Origin: Ctena decussata
Taxonomy: Eukaryota > Mollusca > Bivalvia > Lucinida > Lucinidae
Direction: 5' to 3'
Length of the DNA: 64,000 nt
Assembly: GCA_963989385.1 (NCBI GenBank)
Contig: OZ022498.1
Span: 751,501-815,500 of the forward strand
Each line of letters opens with the position of its first letter. Position 1 is the stretch's first letter. A program made the translations under genes and the position numbers. This document shows positions 46,955 through 57,356 of the stretch, one piece after another. The notes below the pieces were generated by a model that was given only the letters and a program-made list of their open reading frames with translations, did not search any database and had not been told where the DNA came from.

Positions 46955-49400
46955 CCAGGTTATTGGAAAACTATATGGTAGCGTATCTGCTTAATAGAGA
47001 TATTGTAAATATTGTTACTATCTGTTCAATAGAGATATAATTGTAAATATTCTAATTGTGTCGACAGTGGCTGCTTACTTTCTATAGCTTTTATGTCTCC
47101 CACATGATGTCTCCTAAAGCTTCTTGTATTGTTTAAATGATTGTTTAAGTTTGGACAAACATTGCAGATGCTGGCCAGGCTGCTCTTGCTGAGCAGTCTG
47201 ATCAGGCTCTGCAATGCTTTCCAACTTACTGGTCTGACGGTGTTATGCTGAAATGTCTCTAAAAGCGTATTGTACAGTGGCTTCCTTTAATATATGATTG
47301 TCATTATTTAGACAGATTCTGCAGTCAGAGTTTGCAATGCTTTCAAACTACCTTCACTGATTGTTTTGTGTTCGACTTGCCTCTTAAATGTCTATTGATA
47401 GAAATATGCTTGTTGACTGCATATTTTGACCAGGCCTTTTTGCTGAGGAGTCTGATCAGGTTCTTCAGTGCTTGCCAACTTACTTACATCCTGCAATGCT
47501 TTCAAACTACCTTCACTGGTTTTATGTTTGTCTTGCCTCTAAAATATGTATTGTATTTTTTAATAGAAATATTTTTGTGGATATCTAGACAGGCACTGCA
47601 CATGCTGACCAGGCTTCTCTTGCTGAGCAGTCTGGTCAGCATCTGCAGTGCTTGCTATCTTACTGGACACTTATCATGTTATAATCTTGCTGTGCATTCT
47701 ATTCAGGGTCTGCATTTTATTTTCAAACTAACTTCAATGATTGTTTTCTGTCTGACTTGTCTCTAAAATGTTTATCATATTAAAATATGGTTCTTGATAT
47801 TTAGACGGGCACTGCACATACTGACCAGGCTTCTCTTGCTGAGCAGTCTTGTCAGAATCTGCAGTGCTTGCTAGTTTACTGGACATCTTGCTATGCATTC
47901 AGGTCAGGGTCTACAATGATTTCAAACTACCAGGACTACCATCACTGATCGTTTTGTGTATTGTATCATATATCCTAATAGATAAATGATTGTGATTATT
48001 TAGACAGGCATTGCACATACTGACCAGGCTTCTCTTGCTGAGCAGTCTTGTCAGAATCTGCAGTACTTGCGAATTCATTAGACATCTTGCTATGCATTCA
48101 GGTCAGGGTCTACAATGATTTCAAACTACCAGGACTACCATCACTGATCGTTTTGTGTATTGTATCATATATCCTGATAGTTAAATGATTGTGATTATTT
48201 AGACAGGCATTGCACATACTGACCGGGCTGTTCTTGCTGAGCAGTCTTGTCAGGATCTGCAGTACTTGCTAATTCATTAGACATCTTGCTATGCATTCTA
48301 GTCGGGGTCTACAATGATTTCAAACTACCAGGACTACTTTCACTGCTTGTTTTATGTATTGTATCATATATCCTAATAGATAAATGATTGTGATTATTTA
48401 GACAGGCATTGCACATACTGACCGGGCTGTTCTTGCTGAGCAGTCTTGTCAGGATCTGCAGTACTTGCGAATTCATTAGACATCTTGCTATGCATTCTAG
48501 TCAGGGTCTACAATGATTTCAGAATACCAGGACTACCATCACTGATCGTTTTGTGTATTGTATCATATATCCTAATAGATAAATGATTGTGATTATTTAG
48601 ACAGGCATTGCACATACTAACCAGGCTGCTCTTGCTAAGCAGTCTTGTCAGGATCTGCAGTGCTTGTCAACTCACTGGACTTAATGTGTCATGTTTAAAA
48701 TGTCTCCTAAGCGTTTTATTAATAATAAATATCTGACTGCTTATAGTTAGACAAACATCGCAAATCCTGGCCAAGCTACTCTTACAGAGCGGTGTGATCA
48801 GGAGCTGCAATGGCTTGCCAACTTACTAGACTGATTTGTTATATTCGGATTGTTTCTTATACTGTACTGTACTTGCCTAATAGATATATCTCTATTTATA
48901 TTTTGACAAACATAATAGATGCTGATCCTGCTCTTATTAAGCAGTCTAATCGGGTTCTTCAAGTATTCCTGTTTGCTTAGCAGTCTGGTCGGGGCTTTCG
49001 ATACTTGTCAACTATTACTTGATTGATTATGATATGTTTGGAATGTTTCTAAAGCGTGTTGTTCCCTATTTACCTGTTGGATTTATGATTGCCAGTACTT
49101 AGGCAGGCAATGCAGATATTGGCCAGACTGCTTAGTCTGATCAGGATCTGCATTGCGTGCCAACTTACTGGACAGATTTTTATGTTCGGACTGTCTCTAA
49201 AATCTTAAATTACCGTATTTGCCTAATAGATATGTTTGTTAATATTTACATTGCAGATCATGGCCTGGCTGCTCTTGTTGAGGAGTCAGATCATGATCTG
49301 GAATGCTCGCTAACTTCTTATACTGGTTTTGCTACATTTGCTGAGTAGGCTGAACAGTGTCTGCAATCTTGGAAGTTTACCAGACTGATTGTGATATTTT
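46955..49400 (+). repeat. Tandem array of about 12 hairpin-bearing monomers, core period 199 bp
   Basis: Five consecutive units are spaced exactly 199 bp apart; the agac(a/g)ggca box starts at 47803, 48002, 48201, 48400 and 48599. Flanking units are more diverged and shorter or longer (boxes near 47156, 47410, 47587, 48749, 48900, 49100, 49250). Each unit has a dyad of about 60 bp built on ctgaccaggctgctc / gagcagtctggtcag; at 47593-47653 the arms match at about 24 of 27 positions. Central units are nearly identical, which indicates recent expansion or homogenisation. No coding capacity. The array lies between ORF1 and ORF2 of a retrotransposon, upstream of ORF2. Confidence 0.85.
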
Positions 49401-49770
49401 ATAAAATGTCTCTAAAAGCTTAATCTAATATATATGTGATACATGTAGTTAGTATTTGATTGCGGATACCTGAAGGACCTATGTCCGAAAGTTGAGAATG
49501 TGAAGTTCTCTTGTAGTTACTTGAAGGCTTTCACTTCCAAATGTGAACTACAAAACTGCCTTATCCATTTGATATAATGATTCTCACCTATTTTTTACTC
49601 TTTTTGCTTCTCAATACTCTGTCCTTTCTATCTGATTTGCACTTACTGAGGCTGAGAGAGGGGAGGGTTGCGCAGTGGGTTGTCGCTTTAACCACCTTGA
49701 CATTTTCTGAACATGTGTACGTTGGTATGATGGTACTTGTTTTGTTCTTACTTTTTCTTACAATGATCAC

Positions 49771-52700
49771 ATGACTCTTGCAAAAGGAAAAATTAGGTTA
49801 GCTGTCATGCCAACATACCGCCGCATGTGTAAGTTTGTTATTTTGATACATTTTCTTGCGCTGACAGTTTTATACAGGGACAATGTACGTACATTTTCAG
49901 TATTGATGGTCTTGCATGAAAGCGAATTTTTAGCACACAAACTATATTTGTATAGAAATAAAAAAAGACTTATACCAGGCAAATCGTCTAAAGCAAATGC
50001 TGATTTTATTTCCAACTTGGCCTTTAAATTTTCTTTTATGGTGTTTGCATCATGGCTTGTCTTACTATTATTCTGCTGTGGTGATGTTCACCCTAACCCA
50101 GGACCCTTATCAACATCTTCTTCAAGTAGCAACTACAGTTCATCCTCGGGTATGTCCAGTACTTTATTTAGTTCTCTTGATCTTACACATAACTTGTCCT
50201 TCGTGCACTATAATGTACAAAGTATTTTTTCGAAACTAGAAATAATGGAGACCGAACTTTTTGAATTCGATATCTTAGCCTTCACAGAAACTTGGCTAAG
50301 CCCTCCTATTGACACAAGTGACCTATTATTGCATTCATATAATAGCCCTGAGAGGAAGGATCGCCCCGGCGACAATCACGGAGGTGTTATGATATATGTG
50401 AAGGACTGCCTACATTATAAGCGTCGAGCAGATTTAGAGTCTCGCAATGTTGAGAGCATATGGATAGAATTGACCAATAACCATAAACGTATATTATTTG
50501 GATTGTTTTATCGTCCTCCAAATTCTGACTCTAACTATCTTTCTGACATTGAGGATTCTATAGCGCTAGCAGTTGATTCACCAGGAATTTCAGATATAAT
50601 TATTACCGGCGACTTCAATCTAAATCTACTTAATCCTCAAACCGCGAGAAAAATTGATTCAGTTTGTACTCAGTTCTCCTTATATCAATCTATAAGCCAA
50701 CCCACACATTTTACCGAAAACTCATCGTCATTAATCGATATCATTCTTGTTAATAATAAAACACATTTAATAGTCAGTGGAGTTGGTGACCCTTTCCTAC
50801 ATCAAGAAATAAGGTATCATTGTCCAATATATGGTATATTTAAGTTTTCTAAGCCTAAATTTGTTTCATTCACGCGACACATTTGGTATTATGACCGAGG
50901 TAATTATGAACTACTACGTAATAAGGCAGCATCTTTTGACTGGGACTCTGTTAAGGATAATGATATTAATACTTACGCAAATAATATGAATAGCACTATA
51001 ACTGGTATTGCTAAAGATTGTATACCTAACCGATGTATTAGAGTAAAACCTTCAGAACCGCCTTGGATTAATTCGAATATCAAAAGAGACATTAGAAAAC
51101 GGAAAAGAACATACAGGAAGGCCAAAAGAACTAACTCAGAATCAGACTGGAAGAAATTTAAATCAATACGTAATAAAGTTGTTCAAAATATTCGCGATTC
51201 TAAAAAAATATTTTACGACAAAATTGCAGCAAAACTTACCTCTGAGACACTTTCTTCAAAAGACTGGTGGTCTACACTTAAAACTTTCATCGCTCCTAAC
51301 TACAAAACATCAATTCCGCCCCTCGAATTGAATGACGACATATACACGGAAGACAATGATAAGGCTAATGTTTTAAATAGATATTTCCAAAGCCACACAA
51401 TTTTAAATGAACAGAATGCCATTATTCCTGACTTACCTGCAGCTACCGTCAATACACCATTAAGCAACATTATATTGTCCCCATTAGAAGTTGAATCAGT
51501 TCTTAAAACTCTTCCTATTTCCAAAGCTTCTGGTTCTGATGGCCTCAGTAATCGTGTTCTTCGTGAATTATCTAAAGAAGTTTCAATACCTTATTGTTCT
51601 CTTTTCAACCAGTCACTACACTTTGGTACTGTTCCCTCTGCATATAAAGAAGCCAATGTTTGCCCTGTACCTAAAACAGGTTGCCTGTCTGATGTTTCCA
51701 ATTATCGACCCATTTCATTGCTTAACTCAGAAGATAAAGTTCTAGAAAGGCTTGTATTCAAACATTTATTTAATCACCTACGTGACAACAATTTACTTTC
51801 TTCTCTACAATCCGGCTTTCTTCCTGGAGACTCAACCGTCAACCAGTTGACATTTCTTTACAATACCTTTTGTCAAGCATTAGATTCAGGCAAAGAAGTA
51901 CGGGCTGTTTTCTGCGACATCAGCAAAGCATTCGATCGTGTATGGCACGCTGGTCTCCTTTCTAAGCTTCAAGCAGCTGGTGTCACAGGAAACGTCCATA
52001 CTTGGTTCGCAGACTATCTCTCTGACCGAAAACAACGAGTTATTCTCCCTGGCGCTGTTTCTGACTGGACCTATATTCGTGCTGGGGTTCCCCAGGGATC
52101 AATCTTAGGCCCTCTTCTGTTTCTTTTGTATATCAATGATATTGTAAATGATATTGGCTCAAATATTCGGTTATTTGCTGATGATACTAGTCTCTTTATC
52201 ATTGTAGATGATCCTATCACAGCAGCCGGTTGTATTAACACGGATCTGGGTAAAATCTCAAAATGGGCTTCAACATGGCTTGTTACTTTCAACCCTTCCA
52301 AAACCGAATCTTTACTTTTCTCACGTAAACTTAATAGACCTTTTCATCCACCTGTCTTTATGCAAAACCAGCAGATATCTGAAGTTGAGTCTCATAAACA
52401 TCTTGGTCTCTACTTTTCAAACGACTGTACTTGGCACCAACATATAAATTATATTACAGTGAAAGCTTGGGCTAGAGTTAATATCATGAGAAAATTAAAA
52501 TACAAATTAGATAGGAAATCTCTAGAAATTATTTACACAGCATTTATTAGACCTTTAATCGAATATGGGGATATCATTTGGGATAATTGTTCGCAATATG
52601 AGAAGCAAGAACTTGACAAAATTCAGAATGAAGCGGCCAGAATAGCTACTGGAGCCACTAGACTTGTTTCCATCAGTGCTTTGTGTAAGGAAATAGGGTG

Positions 52701-53325
52701 GGACTCACTTGAAAAGAGACGATTAAATCATAAACTTACCTTGTTTTACAAAATGACACATAATCTAGCTCCTTTATATCTATCTTCCTTGGTACCTCAG
52801 TCTGTCAGTAATATTTCACGCTATAATCTTAGAAATTCTAATGATCTTCAAACAATAGATGCAAGGACAACTCTTTACTATAACTCTTTCCTACCGTCAA
52901 CTGTCAGAGCCTGGAACAACGTACATGAAGAGGCGCAGCAATCTGATTCAGTAAATACTTTTAAATGCTTTCTCAACAAAGACAAATCGCATATTCCGAA
53001 ATATTTCTACATAGGTAATAGGAAAGCCCAAATATTACACACTAGGTTAAGAACCAATTGCAGTTCGCTAAACTTAGATCTTTTCATAAGGAACATTTCC
53101 GATTCCCCTTTATGTCAGTGTGGTAGTCTTGAAAATGCCCAACATTACTTTTTTCACTGTAGAAACTACCAAGTCCAACGAACCGAACTCATAAATACAG
53201 TGTCTCAGTATCAGGTTCCCTCGCTGTCCCTTCTCTTATATGGAAACGATTCTTTTTCTTTTGAAACAAATACAGTTATATTTGAAAAGGTCCATAAATT
53301 TATTTTGGATTCAAAACGCTTCTGA
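49771..53325 (+). CDS. Non-LTR retrotransposon ORF2: APE endonuclease plus reverse transcriptase, 1184 aa (CR1/Jockey type)
   Basis: Intact frame for the enzyme of target-primed reverse transcription. Residues 1-104 form a leader with a hydrophobic stretch (about 84-103) that runs into a 2A-like motif, DVHPNPGP (105-112). The apurinic-type endonuclease follows at about 140-355: NVQS (148-151), ETW with Glu173, FYRPPN, GDFN (280-283), LIDIIL with Asp323, and the catalytic His350 in RYHCP. The reverse transcriptase has SKASGSDGL, the NYRPISLL block, motif A Asp716 (FCDISKAFDRVW), GVPQGSILGPLLFLLYIND and FADD (802-805). A thumb-like region (LEYG-type) and a CxC..H..C cluster (PLCQCG...HYFFHC, about 1113-1131) close the protein. 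No stops or frameshifts are present, so this is potentially functional. The start at 49771 is the first ATG in frame; ATG 49807 is an alternative. Confidence 0.95.
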   Translation: MTLAKGKIRLAVMPTYRRMCKFVILIHFLALTVLYRDNVRTFSVLMVLHESEFLAHKLYLYRNKKRLIPGKSSKANADFISNLAFKFSFMVFASWLVLLLFCCGDVHPNPGPLSTSSSSSNYSSSSGMSSTLFSSLDLTHNLSFVHYNVQSIFSKLEIMETELFEFDILAFTETWLSPPIDTSDLLLHSYNSPERKDRPGDNHGGVMIYVKDCLHYKRRADLESRNVESIWIELTNNHKRILFGLFYRPPNSDSNYLSDIEDSIALAVDSPGISDIIITGDFNLNLLNPQTARKIDSVCTQFSLYQSISQPTHFTENSSSLIDIILVNNKTHLIVSGVGDPFLHQEIRYHCPIYGIFKFSKPKFVSFTRHIWYYDRGNYELLRNKAASFDWDSVKDNDINTYANNMNSTITGIAKDCIPNRCIRVKPSEPPWINSNIKRDIRKRKRTYRKAKRTNSESDWKKFKSIRNKVVQNIRDSKKIFYDKIAAKLTSETLSSKDWWSTLKTFIAPNYKTSIPPLELNDDIYTEDNDKANVLNRYFQSHTILNEQNAIIPDLPAATVNTPLSNIILSPLEVESVLKTLPISKASGSDGLSNRVLRELSKEVSIPYCSLFNQSLHFGTVPSAYKEANVCPVPKTGCLSDVSNYRPISLLNSEDKVLERLVFKHLFNHLRDNNLLSSLQSGFLPGDSTVNQLTFLYNTFCQALDSGKEVRAVFCDISKAFDRVWHAGLLSKLQAAGVTGNVHTWFADYLSDRKQRVILPGAVSDWTYIRAGVPQGSILGPLLFLLYINDIVNDIGSNIRLFADDTSLFIIVDDPITAAGCINTDLGKISKWASTWLVTFNPSKTESLLFSRKLNRPFHPPVFMQNQQISEVESHKHLGLYFSNDCTWHQHINYITVKAWARVNIMRKLKYKLDRKSLEIIYTAFIRPLIEYGDIIWDNCSQYEKQELDKIQNEAARIATGATRLVSISALCKEIGWDSLEKRRLNHKLTLFYKMTHNLAPLYLSSLVPQSVSNISRYNLRNSNDLQTIDARTTLYYNSFLPSTVRAWNNVHEEAQQSDSVNTFKCFLNKDKSHIPKYFYIGNRKAQILHTRLRTNCSSLNLDLFIRNISDSPLCQCGSLENAQHYFFHCRNYQVQRTELINTVSQYQVPSLSLLLYGNDSFSFETNTVIFEKVHKFILDSKRF

Positions 53326-53760
53326 TAGCATATTTTCTTAGCTTATGGCAAGCGGCTGGTACTTATGTAAGTAATGGTAGTCAGAGTGCTTGATGCGACT
53401 GTCGCTGCGATTCTGCGCCCCCTCTCTCATCCTTGGTTGCATAGTTTGTAAAATTGTATCTTTTCTTTTCTTTTTTATGCCCCTTTTCTACACTCTCTTC
53501 TTTTTTTTCCTTCTTGTCCGGACACTTTTCTATATCATTTGGTTTCAATATTAATCACTGGTTTTTGTAAACGATATTACATATATATTTAAATGTAAAT
53601 TTTGTTTAACTTATTTTGTCAAGCTATCGCCATGATATTTGCATGTTAGATATAGTTAAGGAGAGGAACTTTATAAGTACTTGTGCTTTCGTTCCAATCC
53701 TATTATTTATATTGTTGCAATGTATATATGTATTGAAAAATTTGAATAAAATATGTTTAA
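53326..53760 (+). other. Probable 3' UTR of the non-LTR retrotransposon
   Basis: Pyrimidine-rich, non-coding stretch directly after the ORF2 stop. It ends near an AATAAA at 53745-53750. No clear poly(A) tail, terminal microsatellite or target-site duplication was found, so the 3' end is uncertain. Confidence 0.45.
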
Positions 53761-54166
53761 ACCAAAACGTATTACATGATATAAAGAGCTCGTTAGTAAC
53801 GTATTTCATTACAACAGCAAAAATCTTTATTTTGATATGAACGAAATGGCTTTATTGTTCAAAATATGTATTCTTTATAACAGCAAATTCAGTTTAACAT
53901 TAAAATGGCGTTGTTGTATTGGGGTCCAAGTTGTAATTTCCACCACGTCGAAAGGCGGCTTTTCAAAAGGCCATTAGAGGAAAGTTACTTAGCAGAACTA
54001 AGCAGAACCCGCAAAACAGGACTTCTGAATAATATCTTGCACGGAGCTGTTCCTGTAACAAAAATGCAAAAAATGCTAAAAAAAAAAATACGTGGACATG
54101 GGATCATATAAAGGTGTAACACTGAACTGTTGAAAATTTGTGACAGATAACGATTACTCATGAGTG

Positions 54167-54167
<1 letters not shown>

Positions 54168-54213
<46 letters not shown>

Positions 54214-54218
54214 GTCTA
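54168..54218. repeat. TATC microsatellite
   Basis: About 12 uninterrupted tatc units, ending tctgtcta. Confidence 0.9.
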
Positions 54219-54359
54219 TACAGCCTCAATCCCGTGATTACACTATTCTGATTGCCTACATCTCATGATTACGCTGGTTTGAGTGGTGCGTGCTCTCTTT
54301 TTTCATTTTATAAAGATTTTGTTTTCTCAAAGTAGTTTCGGTATGTTCCCCGACATTAA

Positions 54360-55217
54360 GGTGGTGATAATCACTGATTTTGGACAAAGACAAAAATCGG
54401 CATAAAATACTCAAAATACCACTGATCTTTCCAAAACTTAGCAGATGCCTTCTTTATATTGTTTCTCATAATTTAGAATCCCAAAATGCAGCATTTGTTG
54501 ATGTTAAAAAGTGTTTTTAAAAGAGAAGATCAAAGGGTAATTTTGTGCGAATAAATCTGAAAAAATAAAATCATTATTGAAAATATACTTAGTGCTTAGA
54601 GTACCTTGTTGCATAATGGAGAGCGTCCTAGCAATTATTTTTTCAAACTCTTTCACACATTATCAGGCTGAGCAGATGAAAAAAGATGCACTCTGTGTCC
54701 AATTTTTTTGTCAAAACACACAGGTGAGACAGGTGATACTATTTTAACAAGGTTGAACAATTTCATCTACACACCACTGATCATGTCAGTAATGTATTAT
54801 TTATATTGTAGGTGTTAACATAGGTATGCTTGCCTACCCTATATTTAATAAATGCGTCCAGTGTACATTACCTTGTACATGGTTGAACATTTGAGATAAA
54901 GCTACCGTTTTCATCTGGTCTACATTACAATTTAAGAAAGAGTTGGAATAAATAATTGCTAGGTCGCTCTTCATTATGCAATAATGCAACTTCAGCACTA
55001 CGTAAAATTTCAATAACGATATTGTTTTTTCAGATTTATTCGCAGAAAATTACCCTTTGATCTTTCCTTATAAAACACTTTTTAAGCAGCATGTACGTCT
55101 ATTTTGTATTCTAAACTGTAAAGAACAACAAAAACAAGAAATCTGCTAACTTTTAGGGAGATACGTTACTTTTTTATGGTTTTATGCAGATTTTTACATT
55201 TACCATAAATCACCACC
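54360..55217. mobile_element. 858-bp inverted-repeat element flanked by TTAA
   Basis: Ends ggtggtgat / atcaccacc with TTAA immediately outside (54356-54359, 55218-55221). The arms of about 300 bp are diverged complements (gatcaaagggtaattttgtgcgaataaatc near 54527 versus its complement near 55030). No frame inside. TTAA target sites are typical of piggyBac-like and Kolobok-like elements. Confidence 0.75.
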
Positions 55218-55530
55218 TTAAGATTTTCTTTTTGTCATATAAACTGACTAAAGAAAAATGCCATGACTTCACTTCAAATGGTGAAACGTTCTCTTTCTAC
55301 TATTTGATGCTGAACCGGGAGGCTGAACGGGTGAAGCCTAAATTCGTACACAGAGTAATTGAGCATATGTGACACATAACAGTTAATAATAAAGCATGAG
55401 TGAATCTTTTAATATTTGTGATAAAAGATGACACTATGACACTATTCTGAGGGATTCGTATTATCTCCCCCCATCCACCCCCCCAAATAGTTCGGTAAAT
55501 GACCACCGGTTAATTATAGCACTCTTCGGC

Positions 55531-57356
55531 TTAGCAGTTTCGTACACCATTCCAACGGTAACTCCCAAGGGGTCCCAATCGCTTTTTTGCTTCCTTCGGT
55601 AACACTCGCTTAGATTCCGCTGGCCGTCGACGAGGATTATATGCTGACAGTCTACTGACAAGACTTTCCACTTCTTTCTCTTTCAAAGAACCTTGTCCCT
55701 TAAATCTGCCGCTTCCAAGTGTAAAGTACTGAACACGTGACACATTTGGGGGTACATATATGTCGCTGGCATTTATGCGTCGGTTTGAGGCGGTTCTTGC
55801 CAGGAAAGAAGCCGTAGGTCGGCATGTTCGAGTTAAGCTCATTTCCAGTTCTTCTTGAGTCATTTTTCTTACCATCATTTCACAGGCAAGTAAGGCCGAC
55901 GGTTTCTTATAAATCGTAATATCCGCTTCGGTTCGTCGGCGCTCTTTAAACCTTTGCGCCATACGGATCGTTGTTTGTAGCCGACTGACTGAAACAAGAA
56001 AGGCATTAAATGTCAGTGCATGAAGTGAAACATACTAAATATGTTGTCCCTATTAAGTCAAAATCCAAAATATGGACAAGAAGTGAAATCAGTAGTGTAA
56101 AACAAATACAATATTTAAAGTTGACAAAAAAAAGTAAAAACATTACACGTCAGATTACTAAAATGGCAGTCAATATTTATTTAAAGTTAAAATACTTAAG
56201 TCAATTTTAAGTTCTGAAACTAAACAGATTTAGGATCCCAGATAAGTGTGATTTAAGCCATATATGGCTCGTGGAGCCGTCTATCCTTATTAACTGGACG
56301 AGTCCATTTCCAGCTTTAAGAGAGTCTGGCACCGAACGCATATAACTTTTTTTTAAATTATAATATTGAATAACATGCAAAACAGGCATGTTTTGAGCGT
56401 TAAAATGAGGAATTGTGTATAAACAATAAAAATGTATGATAGGTGCGTTTTGAGTCAGAATGTTCATGCTTAGTTAAGTTGAGCATGAAAAAAGAGAGAA
56501 AATTATTAACTAATTTTTATTTCCACCAGAAATTCCTCTATGCAAACAGTGTAAACCTTTATCAGATGCTGCATTTCTGCTGCGTTTGATCTGGGACTAA
56601 ACCGGTTGCATATGTTCCTTTTATGCATCCTTTAATGGGATGCTAGCCACAAATGAAATAATAATTACATGTATTGTAAGTTCTAAAACACGTGTGCTGT
56701 GATTCCATAGAGGGTTTAAATTGAAAAACAAGAAAATTCATCATAGAATTAACTTTACCAGAAACTCGGGAGTAAGAGTATACATTAAAATTTCATTTAC
56801 CTGTCTCTTGAAATGAAAGACAGTTGGCATTTCCATTATCCTTGCTCCCCTGTAACCGTCTGACAAATGTTAAAGCATTACTTGCTGCTCGAAACTGCGT
56901 CCCAGCTTCACTCGCATAGCTTGTTCTTATCAGTGGAGCCGACTGAGCGCGTGCTGTAGGAAATTCCATCGCAATAATTACAGAATTACGAAGTTTACAG
57001 GCTTATTTCTGACTACGAATTTGTTTGTTACGCATCCCCTGAGTTTGAAAACATCCCTACAAAACTGTGTGATTATTTGCTTCACTTCTGATCCAGCTAC
57101 ATGCCTGCATTTACTGCCATATCAAGAGTACACTGTTTCAAGTACAGTTTGTTGGCATTTTATGAGCTGCAGACATAAGCACTTTCCCTGCCAGTACTGA
57201 TTTTTTTTTCAACTTGAGTATTCTAAAACACAAAATATTTATTTGATTGTGACATTTAAAGCTGCTTTTAAATCACTTTCAGCATGGAAGGCGTCATAAA
57301 TTGCATTAAAGAGTTTACTTACGAAACTCTTTGTAGTTTTTTGAAGGGCTTAACAT
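55531..57356 (-). CDS. Small spliced gene of unknown family, three exons, 214 aa
   Basis: I do not recognise the family. Minus-strand coding exons: 57356-57323 (ATG, 34 nt), 56953-56801 (153 nt), 55988-55531 (458 nt, stop TAA). Splice signals are C|gtaagt at the first donor, cctacag at the second-exon acceptor, GAGACAG|gtaaat at the second donor and tcttgtttcag at the last acceptor. Both introns are phase 1 and the only open frame runs through all three exons (645 nt). The product is basic and soluble-looking, with no signal peptide or membrane helix. It starts MLSPSKNYKEFPRAQSAP, is helical and charged around residues 60-115 (QRFKERRR, MTQEEL) and ends in a Lys/Arg/Pro-rich tail (NPRRRPAESKR). 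A cytoskeletal or ciliary role is conceivable from composition only. A pyrimidine-poor acceptor (gatatacag, near 57396) suggests exon 1 begins with 5' UTR. Confidence 0.6.
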
